A stretch of DNA of 50,476 nucleotides, taken from positions 1 through 50,476 of the forward strand of contig JASHOB010000130.1 of NCBI GenBank assembly GCA_030041335.1. The letters run 5' to 3'. Position numbers and translations under genes: made by a program. Below, one piece after another: positions 44,282-50,476 of this stretch. Origin of the DNA: Alphaproteobacteria bacterium. Lineage in GTDB: Bacteria > Pseudomonadota > Alphaproteobacteria > ATCC43930 > CGMCC-115725. Within the stretch, counting starts at the first letter, position 1; each line of letters opens with the position of its first letter. The notes under the pieces are model-generated. The model did no database searches, had not been told where the DNA came from, and saw only the letters and a list, made by a program, of their open reading frames with translations.

Positions 44282-44620
44282 ATGGCGTACATCTATCTCG
44301 TACAGATGAACATTCCGGCCGAGCACGAGGCTGAGTTCAACCGCATCTACGACATCGAGCACTTGCCGATGCTGTTGCAGGTGCCGGGGGTCCGCAGGGC
44401 AACCCGCTATCGCCTGGAGACGAGCGAAGACCCGAGGATGCAGAAATACCTGGCGATCTACGAGATCGACTCGCCCGAAATCGTCGCCAGCAAGGCATGG
44501 CAAGAGGCGGGCGAATGGGGCCGGTGGGCGCCCAAAATCCGTCCACACACGACCGAGCGATACCGCAGTTTGTTCAAGGAGATATCCTGGGCGAACACAC
44601 CTCGCCCCAACAAGGTGTGA
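44282..44620 (+). CDS. Small ferredoxin-like alpha-beta barrel protein
   Basis: 112 aa starting MAYIYLVQMNIPAEHEAEF, with 'IYDIEHLPMLLQVPGVRRATRY' and 'YLAIYEIDSPEIV'. This beta-alpha-beta repeat rhythm with a His in the 'EHLPML' helix is typical of dimeric alpha-beta barrel (Dabb/EthD-like) proteins, often small accessory enzymes in aromatic or quinone metabolism. ATG follows GGTGAGGC. It is convergent with the luciferase-like gene. I cannot assign a reaction. Confidence 0.7.
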   Translation: MAYIYLVQMNIPAEHEAEFNRIYDIEHLPMLLQVPGVRRATRYRLETSEDPRMQKYLAIYEIDSPEIVASKAWQEAGEWGRWAPKIRPHTTERYRSLFKEISWANTPRPNKV

Positions 44621-44870
44621 ATCCACGTGGGGTTTCATGCCTGATCGACTCTGAACAATGACCCGACAAAGACTAGCGCTAAGCAAAAGAAATAGCCGAG
44701 ATAATTTCCACTTGCACGGGGTCACGGTTTGGCGCGGAAAAAAGTCGAGGCTCGGAGCCGAACCACAGCCGACACTCGGGACACCGGAGCAACTGTATCG
44801 CAGACCCCAGCGAAGACTCTCATTTCAGCTGCTGGACCGTGCTGTCGGTTTGATCCGACCAGGTTTGACT

Positions 44871-46013
44871 TCAGGGCGACCTGAAGGCGGGCATGACGTC
44901 ACGCGCGAACCGGCGAAGCTGATCTCTGAACTGCGCCGGCGAAAGGCCCTCGGGCCAATGCAACATGAAAGTTTCGAGGCCAGGATATCTCCCGGCAATC
45001 GATTTGATGCCGTCGATCACATCTCTGGGCGTGCCGCAAAACCACGCCTTCTGATCGAGGCCATCCTTCAATGAAGGCATGCGTGCTGGAGCGCCGGGCG
45101 AGCCCCATTGGCGTCCCTCCGCGTCAGCATAACGAACGAAGCCGAAGGGCGCGAACCACTTGAAGCGTTCGTCGTGCGCAGGCTCGAGCGCGCGCACTGC
45201 CTCTTCGCGGCTGTCAGCCAGATAGACGCCGGCGCCCCAAATTATGTCCTCGCCGAGCCTCTTGTCGCGACCGTGCTTGAGACACGCGGCATGGTAGGCA
45301 CGTACTACGTTATCGAGGATCTTTTCCCCGTTGAGCGTGACCATCGCCTTCAGCCCATACCGCGCCATCAGGTCGATCGTCTTGCCACTTGCGATCGGCA
45401 TCCAGATGTTCACGGGCCGATGCTTCGGACGTGGTACCAAAGTAATATCCGTAAGCTGATAGCCACGATACTCGACCGGGGGTGGACACTCATAGAATTT
45501 GCCCTTGTGGTGGAATGCTTGTTCGTTGAAGGCTGCAAGCAGCAACTGCAACTGTTCCTCAAACAGTTCCCGGTTCTTTTCGGCATCGAGGAGCGGCGCG
45601 CCGAACGTCTCGACTTCCCGGGTGTGGTAGCCGCGGCCGATACCCATAACGATCCTGCCGTCGGTGACGATGTCGGCCATCGCGTAGTCCTCCGCAAGTC
45701 GCAATGGGTGCCACATCGGCAGGACATTGAAGGCACAGCCAAACTTAAGGTGCTTCGTTTGGGTCGCCAGCCACAGGCCGAGCTGAATTAGATTCGGAAA
45801 AACTTCGTAGCCCTCGCGTTGGAAATGATGCTCGGCCGTCCACAAGACGTCGAAGCCGAGTTGATCCATGAGTTGGGCGAGATCGCGGGCCGTAAAGAAT
45901 GCCTGGCGCAGCCGCTCGTCGGAATACCATCGCTCATTCGCCGGGGTGCCGCTGAGCCCGACATTGTCCAATTCGATCTGACCGACATAGAGAACGTGAA
46001 AGCTTTTGATCAT
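44871..46013 (-). CDS. LLM-class flavin-dependent oxidoreductase
   Basis: 380 aa. Luciferase-fold landmarks: 'QLGFDVLWTAEHHFQREGYEV' (about 49-69), 'HPLRLAEDYAMADIVTDGRIVMGIGRGYHTREVETFG' and 'RPVNIWMPIAS'. The His-His of TAEHH and the RGY motif are as in alkanal monooxygenase-like family members. ATG 46013 follows AGAGGCG; a longer frame overlaps mobile-element debris. FMNH2 or reduced F420-type cofactor use cannot be told. It faces the small Dabb-like gene. Confidence 0.85.
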   Translation of the reverse strand: MIKSFHVLYVGQIELDNVGLSGTPANERWYSDERLRQAFFTARDLAQLMDQLGFDVLWTAEHHFQREGYEVFPNLIQLGLWLATQTKHLKFGCAFNVLPMWHPLRLAEDYAMADIVTDGRIVMGIGRGYHTREVETFGAPLLDAEKNRELFEEQLQLLLAAFNEQAFHHKGKFYECPPPVEYRGYQLTDITLVPRPKHRPVNIWMPIASGKTIDLMARYGLKAMVTLNGEKILDNVVRAYHAACLKHGRDKRLGEDIIWGAGVYLADSREEAVRALEPAHDERFKWFAPFGFVRYADAEGRQWGSPGAPARMPSLKDGLDQKAWFCGTPRDVIDGIKSIAGRYPGLETFMLHWPEGLSPAQFRDQLRRFARDVMPAFRSP

Positions 46014-46064
46014 GTTCGCCTCTGTGACCTCTGTCCCCAACCAAGAACGTGTGGCCCGCCCGGT

Positions 46065-46199
46065 CTGCAAGCCCTAGTCGGCCATGCTAATCCCAGGTCG
46101 ACCGCGATTTATGCGCATCTCCAGACGGATCCCTCCAAGCGGGCGCTCACCGTGTGACAAAAAAGGAGTGCTGCCGCCTTGGCGGGAAAACCGGCAAAT
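46065..46199 (+). pseudogene. Tyrosine integrase C-terminal remnant
   Basis: The frame reads LQALVGHANPRSTAIYAHLQTDPSKRA, i.e. the LGH...(T/S)..YAH block holding the catalytic His and Tyr of phage-type tyrosine recombinases, then TGA at 46155. In the same frame past the stop comes 'RSAAALAGKPAN', the usual integrase tail. Nothing upstream is integrase-like: the start of the luciferase-like gene lies 52 bases away on the other strand. It is a dead end of an integrated element. Confidence 0.72.
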
Positions 46200-46404
46200 G
46201 AGCGACGTCGAAATGGAAGGCAGAGGAGGCATGCCGCGGTGGCAGATAGCTGATCGTATTTGCGGGGAACTTTCAACCAAAGAACTACAGGACGCCCTCG
46301 ACCCGCTGTTGACCGACGGTTGGCTAGAGCTAGACCCCATGAATGATTGCGCTACAAACCGTATCTGCCAGCTCGATCTCCGCCCTGGTCACGGCACATG
46401 CTGA
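46198..46404 (+). pseudogene. Possible primase/helicase C-terminal fragment (DUF3987-like)
   Basis: A 68-codon frame that starts at the ATG overlapping the integrase tail. It contains 'PRWQIADRICGELSTKELQDALDPLLTDGWLELDP', a winged-helix-like block resembling the C-terminal end of phage primase-helicase proteins of the DUF3987/DUF3631 kind (..L...L..L...GWL...). This is pattern memory only. It may equally be a small unknown protein. The stretch on to 46516 holds nothing else recognisable. Confidence 0.35.
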
Positions 46405-46516
46405 TCGTTCGCCGAACGGCCTCGCGTTTGTCGCGACGTCCAAGGCTGATCCCAAACGTGGCCCAGGCAGAGTACGAGGGGGTGGCGGGCGATCACCTCT
46501 AAACCACGCGCCTCGG

Positions 46517-47491
46517 TCACCTTAATCCAGCAACCTCCGCGTAGGCCCTCAGCTCCCGTTCCACACCGTAACCGCTGGTCCCGAAAATGATGCCGGTGGC
46601 GCCGCGGACCTCGAGTTGGGCGAGACGTTCGCGCAACTCCTCGCGGGTGCCCGTGAAGGTCATCTGTTTGGCGGCGGATACGTCGACGAGCGCGTCATGG
46701 CCGTTCGAAATGTCGAGGGAATGACCGCGGTGAATGGAGAGGTGGCGGACGTTTTCGGCCGTTCGTTCGACGCTAGCCAGCCACGCTTCGCCGTTCGGCA
46801 AGGCTTTCACGCTTTCCGGATCGGTCGTGTAGCTGAAGTGATAGGCAAGCGCGACGAGCGGTTTGACGGCGGTCGAGGCGCGCAGCGAGGTGACGTCCTC
46901 GCCATCGTCGAGGACCGTGCCGTTGGTCGAGACGAGGCAGGTTTCGAACCCTTCGGCCGGGCCGCCGAGGGAAATCAGGCCGTCGGTAATCTCTTTGGCG
47001 AGCGCGCGGGCCTTGGGGCCTTGGCCTGCCATGTAGACTGGCACGTTGATCGGACGATCGGGCAACCAGCCGTCGGACGCGAGAATCTGGGCGAGACCGC
47101 CGTCGATGTCGACAACGTCGCCGCGCAGCAATGCCTTGACCTGCGTGATATGCGTGCGCATGCTCGCGAGGCTCAGGGGCTTCTTGCCCATCCCCGCACG
47201 GCCCGTAAAGCCGGTGCCAAATCCGACCATCAGGCGTCCCGGCGCGATCTGCTCGAGCGTGGCGATGGCCGAGGCCTGTGCCATGGGATGGCGATAGCTC
47301 GGGATCAGCACGGAGGGGCCAAATTTGATGCGCTTCGTCTTTTCGGCGATGCGGGCGAGAGTGACCCATATGTCGTGGCCGAAGGCGGGAATCTCGGGAC
47401 ACCAGACCGCGCGAAAGCCTAGCTCTTCTGCAAGCAGCGCGTACTCGACGGTTCGGGGGCCGGGCGGCAGGCGAAAGTCATAAGTCAGCAC
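46517..47491 (-). CDS. LLM-class flavin-dependent oxidoreductase (F420-like subgroup)
   Basis: 324 aa. 'LAEELGFRAVWCPEIPAFGHDIWVTLARIAEKTKRIKFGPSVL' and 'TLEQIAPGRLMVGFGTGFTGRAGMGKKP' fit the luciferase-like family subgroup related to F420-dependent methylenetetrahydromethanopterin reductase-like enzymes. 'PVYMAGQGPKARALA' is the cofactor-binding block. The substrate is unknown. It is intact although flanked on one side by integrase debris and on the other by a nuclease fragment, so it may be island cargo. Start ATG 47491 has no obvious site. Confidence 0.82.
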   Translation of the reverse strand: MLTYDFRLPPGPRTVEYALLAEELGFRAVWCPEIPAFGHDIWVTLARIAEKTKRIKFGPSVLIPSYRHPMAQASAIATLEQIAPGRLMVGFGTGFTGRAGMGKKPLSLASMRTHITQVKALLRGDVVDIDGGLAQILASDGWLPDRPINVPVYMAGQGPKARALAKEITDGLISLGGPAEGFETCLVSTNGTVLDDGEDVTSLRASTAVKPLVALAYHFSYTTDPESVKALPNGEAWLASVERTAENVRHLSIHRGHSLDISNGHDALVDVSAAKQMTFTGTREELRERLAQLEVRGATGIIFGTSGYGVERELRAYAEVAGLR

Positions 47492-47814
47492 GGGGCGCTC
47501 CGGAAATAAGCATCTTTAACCGACATTCGCCCCATTCCCGGCGATTTCAGGACAAGGTCGCAGGCCAGCACGTGGTGGCCGAGCTCGAGACCGCCGAACA
47601 CTCCCGGCGCTGCCGGCGCAGCAGCGCGGCATGGCGGGCATGGGAAAAACGGGTGAACAGGACCCGCGGGCTGCCCAAAATTGCCATCCTTGACTAGAAA
47701 AAAGTCCTGCGCATCGTCAAAGCCACATTTGGAGCGGAACTCGTCTTGGTCGAGGCGGTCAAATTCGGTGATGGCCTGAACAATCGCTGTCGCGGCTATA
47801 TCGGATAGCACCAT
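47485..47814 (-). pseudogene. McrA-type nuclease N-terminal head-domain fragment
   Basis: 109 codons from ATG 47814 (AGGA 5 bases ahead). The first 45 residues, 'VLSDIAATAIVQAITEFDRL' then 'DEFRSKCGFDDAQDFFLVKDG', follow the ScoMcrA-like N-terminal head domain (..AI.EFDRLGR..FL.KYGF..A..YFLVHDG) of modification-dependent HNH restriction enzymes. Beyond that the frame becomes Pro/Ala/Cys rich with no SRA or HNH domain, so the nuclease is cut away. It lies directly downstream of a broken DUF2075 helicase, and its 3' end overlaps the intact luciferase-like gene's start by 7 bases. Confidence 0.55.
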
Positions 47815-47875
47815 GCGTTCCTGTTCCGAAGCGAAGCAGCTAACCTTTCTGATTATCTCCATCCGGCTCTCGCGT

Positions 47876-48480
47876 CTAGAGCGTTTGATACGCGCCGAGC
47901 AGTGACGCCCAGGCATTCTCGACGAGCCGTCGGGTTTCATGGTTCGTGTCGCCATCGGGTGTATAAACGACAATCCCTGTCGCGCACGAGTAAGGAGAGC
48001 TCGATAAGCGATAGTTAAATAAAGTTTGCGAATGCGCTCGTTAACGCTCTGCCATCTCGTTCCTGTGAACTTGTGATGTGCCCATTGCCCGTTGATCGCT
48101 CGAAAATCTGCGTCCTAGTCGAGTTCGAGTCCCTGAATGTCAAGCTCTGTTGCGGTACCCTCAAGGTAGTACGATGAGCGGCCGTCATCCGTGCTGCCAA
48201 GAAACCAAAACGTCGGGTCAATCTTATCGCGGACACTGAGACCTTCCGCTTTAAGCCGGGCGGCACCTGGCGAAGCAACCAGACCAATTCGCTCTGTCCC
48301 CCGTGTCGAGCCCTTAACCAGCGCCTGACGGGCTTTGCTCCAAAGTTCTTCTTGAAGCAGCTGCAGGCGATCCCCGCGGCCTATGCCGCGCAGTTCGCCG
48401 GCGCATGAGATGTCCCGTTCGAGACAGTGGGTCACGTCCTTGAGGAGTTCATCGGCCCCGCGATCGGCGAGATCGGCGAT
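47876..48480 (-). pseudogene. DUF2075-family DNA/RNA helicase, C-terminal remnant
   Basis: On the minus strand the frame gives 'RGTERIGLVASPGAARLKAEG', 'DPTFWFLGSTDDGRSSYYLE', 'ATELDIQGLELD', a TAG stop (48117-48115), and then in the same frame 'DADFRAINGQWAHHKFTGTRWQ', 'LYLTIAYRALLTRARQG'. These are the end motifs of DUF2075 helicases (GLVASSGA.RL, WFL...D.RSS..LE...TEFD.QGLELDW, AYRVLLTRARQG). A frameshift follows, and the last part, 'IVVYTPDGD', ends at 47876. The helicase core is missing. The stop lies where 'W' is expected, with neighbouring residues lost. Confidence 0.72.
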
Positions 48481-48569
48481 CTGGCAGCTGCCGCCAAGCG
48501 GCTCCAGAGCACAGCGATTCATGCGGCCGGGCATAAAAGGAAGGCCCGCCGGAAAGGCCGTCCAGCGCT

Positions 48570-48916
48570 CGAAGTCTAAAGTCGGCGGCGGTTCGATGAA
48601 CATCGCCCGCGACGTGCCTTCGATCCACTTGGTCCGGTGTCCCTTGCCGATCAGATCGTCGGCGACAACGGCCTGACCCGCGGTCCAACGGCGTTTTTCG
48701 CCATCACTGGTGACGATTTCGACCGTACCCGACGAGACCACGACTATTTGCCTGGCGGGGGCGGTATGCCATCCCAGGTCGAGTTCAGTGGCCGTTAGAA
48801 AATGGATTCTGGGCGACGGCCAGGCATCCGAGAAGCCGAAGACAAAAAAAGAAAGCCCCCCGTCCCCGTGCGGGGCCCGCTTCTCTTTGATCGGGATATC
48901 GAACTCGTGAAATCAT
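48570..48916 (-). pseudogene. Cupin-domain protein, frameshifted near its start
   Basis: Frame with 'IHFLTATELDLGWHTAPARQI', 'VVSSGTVEIVTSDGEKRRW', 'GQAVVADDLIGKGHRTKWI', a single cupin barrel of the small stand-alone type. The frame stays open upstream to 48912, but there it meets TGA; the ATG at 48916 is one base out of phase (ATGATTT, one T too many before CAC GAG TTC GAT), so initiation needs a one-base deletion. The frame then runs without a break into the DUF2075 helicase remnant, making an artificial chimera. A sequencing error cannot be excluded. Confidence 0.6.
48852..48882 (-). terminator. GC hairpin with downstream T-tract (minus strand)
   Basis: On the minus strand an imperfect GC-rich stem containing CCCC-GCAC-GGGG, with outer AAGC/GCTT, is followed by TTTCTTTTTTT. 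It has the look of a rho-independent terminator, but it lies inside the apparent cupin reading frame, so it may be coincidental coding sequence. Low weight. Confidence 0.3.
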
Positions 48917-49142
48917 GAGCCGTCGTCCGATGTGGTCCTGATGACCGCAATTTTCATCCTGCTCCGCCGGTTGGCTTCAGCACTGTGACGCGGAGCCGTC
49001 TCAGGGGCCGGGGGGCTTCTGCATTACCGGATCGAGCGAGCCTGGTGGCGCAGTGCCGCTCCCACGCGCTGACTAGATCAGAGGGCGGCGTCGGCGTCCG
49101 TTGATGCCGGACGCACCCCTCATGCTCTGTTCGGGAAGCGGT

Positions 49143-49442
49143 TCAGACGCTCCGCCACAGCTCGTCGTGCACCGAGCCCGGAACAACAGTCGATACATGG
49201 GCAGCGATGAGTTTCTGGTAGTCGGCGTCGGCATTGATCTTGATCGACATGGCGTCGAACTCCGCCAAGCTTGAATACGACGTAGTCCAAGCCATCCGGT
49301 GCGGATTGCCGCCGACTGGGGTGCTCGCATGCACATCAAGGTCAAACTTGTCCCGGAGCAGCTTCGTGACCTGTTGGTTGAAGGTCATCGCATCCGCCAA
49401 TTTCCCGGGCATTATGACGGCCGTCCTAACGAATGTGATCAT
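49143..49442 (-). CDS. Small NIPSNAP/Dabb-like protein
   Basis: 99 aa: 'MITFVRTAVIMPGKLADAMTF', 'VHASTPVGGNPHRMAWTTSYSSLAEFDAM' and a C-terminal helix. The beta-alpha-beta rhythm resembles short dimeric alpha-beta barrel proteins such as the NIPSNAP or DUF6039-like groups. AAGGAG lies about 10 bases ahead of the ATG. It stands alone; no function can be assigned. Confidence 0.6.
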   Translation of the reverse strand: MITFVRTAVIMPGKLADAMTFNQQVTKLLRDKFDLDVHASTPVGGNPHRMAWTTSYSSLAEFDAMSIKINADADYQKLIAAHVSTVVPGSVHDELWRSV

Positions 49443-49530
49443 TGAGTAGTTGCTCCTTGCCGTTTGGCCTCAATGGCCGCTTGCCGCGTGAATTGCTTTG
49501 TGCCTCACGAAGATCAGGCGGCCTCGAAAG

Positions 49531-49602
49531 GTCAACATAGACTAGGCGTGTAAACGGGGGATGTCCGGCTGTGTAAACGATTGTAAACAGCCTTCGTCGC
49601 GG
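49531..49602 (+). repeat. Imperfect direct repeat R1 with TGTAAAC boxes
   Basis: About 72 bases beginning GTCAACATAGACTAGG, with TGTAAAC at 49549, 49572 and 49582, and ending in TCGCGG. A second copy is at 49994-50063. Copies agree at most positions including GTCAAC, GACTA, GTGTAAA, ATTGTAAAC and TCGCGG. It is probably a duplicated promoter/operator of the winged-helix regulator; here no regulator gene follows. Confidence 0.6.
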
Positions 49603-49668
49603 TCCTCGTCGAGTCCATTCACCAACCTCTGCGGATGCGGCATCACCCGCAACCTTTCGGCGAATCGT

Positions 49669-49936
49669 TCAGAGGTAAGGGGTCATTCGGTACATGAGCG
49701 CGAAAGATGGAACGTTCATGAGCCAGTTCGCCCTCGCCAAATGGCTGTCATACACGCGGCGCGCCCGCTCGGGCTGATGGTTGAAATCAATCCCGAAGAA
49801 CGCGGGCACCGTCTCACGCCAATCCCTCCCCTTCTCTTTGCGATCAAGCAGAAAGATGTAGAGCATTTTATGTTCAAGGTCGTAGTTCGTGATCTCCCCG
49901 ACACGAAGGCGCGACTTCCTCAAAGGCCTGGATCAT
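49669..49936 (-). pseudogene. Small protein gene with a frameshift near its start
   Basis: The main frame reads 'RLRVGEITNYDLEHKMLYIF' then 'FFGIDFNHQPERARRVYD', a clearly protein-like sequence ending near 49669. Its natural start seems to be the ATG at 49936 with GGAGG 7 bases ahead, giving MIQAFEEVA in a different frame; the switch falls within the first ten codons. I do not recognise the family. It lies between the two TGTAAAC repeats. Alternatively it starts at TTG 49923 in frame. Confidence 0.45.
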
Positions 49937-49993
49937 CTCTAATTCCTCCGATCTGACGCCTCCGATCGTCCCACTCCCTCAGAGGTCGTAAGA

Positions 49994-50063
49994 GTCAACC
50001 TGGACTATGGGTGTAAATGGGAGACGTGGGGCCGTGTAAAGATTGTAAACGGCGCGGTCGCGG
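49994..50063 (+). repeat. Imperfect direct repeat R2, promoter of the winged-helix gene
   Basis: Second copy of the TGTAAAC-rich segment (GTCAACCTGGACTATGG ... GTGTAAAGATTGTAAACGG ... TCGCGG), about 463 bases after R1 and 40 bases before the regulator ATG. The TGTAAA boxes are placed like an autoregulatory operator for the gene that follows. Confidence 0.6.
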
Positions 50064-50102
50064 GCGTAATAATGCGACGGTGTGGCTTTGGGCGGGGGGC
50101 CC

Positions 50103-50476
50103 ATGGGCGACGTTCCGGAAGCTGATGGCCTAGAGCCTCTCGGCGAAGCAGGGTCGCTCGTGCGCTTCGCGGGGCTCGTCTTCGATCTCGACGCCCTCAC
50201 CCTTGCGCGCGAATCGGGCGAAGCGCTCCCGCTGACGCGGGGCGAGCTGGCGCTGCTGCGCATGTTCGTCACCCAGCCCGGACGGGTGATCAGCCGGGAC
50301 AGGCTATTGGAGGCGCTGGCGAACCGGCGCTTTGAGCCGTTCGACCGCAGCGTGGACGTGCTGGTCGGGAGGCTGCGCCGCAAGATCGAGCCGGATCCGA
50401 AGCGCCCTACCATCATCGTCACGGTGCCTGGCAGCGGCTACAAGTTCGCCGCCGAATTGCGCCCGGAAAGACCAGC
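50103..50476 (+). CDS. Winged-helix (OmpR/CadC-type) regulator, partial
   Basis: At least 124 codons, open to the window end. The DNA-binding domain is a Trans_reg_C winged helix: 'ALPLTRGELALLRMFVTQPGRVISRDRLLEALANR', 'DRSVDVLVGRLRRKIEPDPKRP' and 'IVTVPGSGYKFAAEL'. The helix-first layout without a receiver domain is that of CadC-type regulators, which in alphaproteobacteria often continue into a TolB-like/TPR domain. ATG 50103 follows GGGCGGGGGGCCC. The TGTAAAC repeat just upstream is its likely operator. The C-terminal half is outside the window. Confidence 0.85.
   Translation, partial: MGDVPEADGLEPLGEAGSLVRFAGLVFDLDALTLARESGEALPLTRGELALLRMFVTQPGRVISRDRLLEALANRRFEPFDRSVDVLVGRLRRKIEPDPKRPTIIVTVPGSGYKFAAELRPERP

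Noticed and set aside
48852-48882. Clear rho-independent terminator
   Set aside because: Kept only at low confidence: the stem is imperfect and lies within the apparent cupin frame, whose in-phase sequence fits the family.
1-50476. CRISPR arrays, tRNA or rRNA genes
   Set aside because: No regularly spaced repeats and no recognisable tRNA cloverleaf or rRNA core sequence were seen by eye; a covariance search was not possible.

Overview
The window reads as a chromosomal accessory region from a high-GC Gram-negative bacterium, most likely an alphaproteobacterium of the Hyphomicrobiales (Bradyrhizobium/Xanthobacteraceae-like). The pointers are the codon usage, a class III adenylate cyclase fused to TPRs, twin-arginine exported proteins, a DUF1254/DUF1214 protein and an abundance of small-molecule catabolism genes. 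No rRNA, tRNA or CRISPR array was seen. Every call is from reading the sequence; no database search was run.

Layout. 1-930: a frameshifted membrane-protein remnant. 933-10260: a tightly packed operon for a urea/amide-type ABC importer (binding protein, two permeases, two ATPases), then an amidase and two tandem isochorismatase-type hydrolases, meeting a convergent, divergent asparaginase-like protein. 11045-15533: a DUF1269 protein, a gamma-resorcylate decarboxylase homologue, a luciferase-like flavin monooxygenase and an FAD aromatic hydroxylase. 16480-17717: a DUF2092 exported protein overlapping a glycine-rich exported protein. 18176-22227: a DUF1254/DUF1214 protein, a tautomerase divergent from a TetR regulator with two palindromic operators between them, and a zinc-type alcohol dehydrogenase. 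22903-25471: an intact ROK sugar kinase and an intact 6-phosphogluconate dehydrogenase separated and followed by remnants of glucose-6-phosphate isomerase and glucose-6-phosphate dehydrogenase, i.e. a decayed sugar-phosphate operon.

25741-33976: an OsmC protein, a TetR regulator divergent from a MetE-like gene plus carotenoid oxygenase operon, an alpha/beta hydrolase with an Asp nucleophile, an SDR lacking the catalytic Tyr, and an AT-richer pair of a DapA-family lyase and a 3-hydroxyanthranilate 3,4-dioxygenase with every known catalytic residue. 34370-43578: hexose-6-phosphate mutarotase, class II aldolase, DHA2 drug transporter, a GST pseudogene, adenylate cyclase-TPR, an LVIVD-repeat protein and a NagX-like membrane acyltransferase. 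44282-50476: small alpha-beta proteins and two more luciferase-like oxidoreductases set among scars of a mobile/defence island (integrase end, DUF2075 helicase, McrA-type head domain, cupin chimera), a duplicated TGTAAAC-rich promoter segment, and the start of a winged-helix regulator cut by the window end.

How it fits together. The intact genes describe a versatile scavenger of amides and aromatic or N-aromatic compounds, regulated locally by TetR proteins. A motif built on GTTTTAAAAC sits upstream of both the decarboxylase and the MetE-like operon, 15 kb apart, suggesting they belong to one regulon. The 3' third shows repeated insertion and decay.
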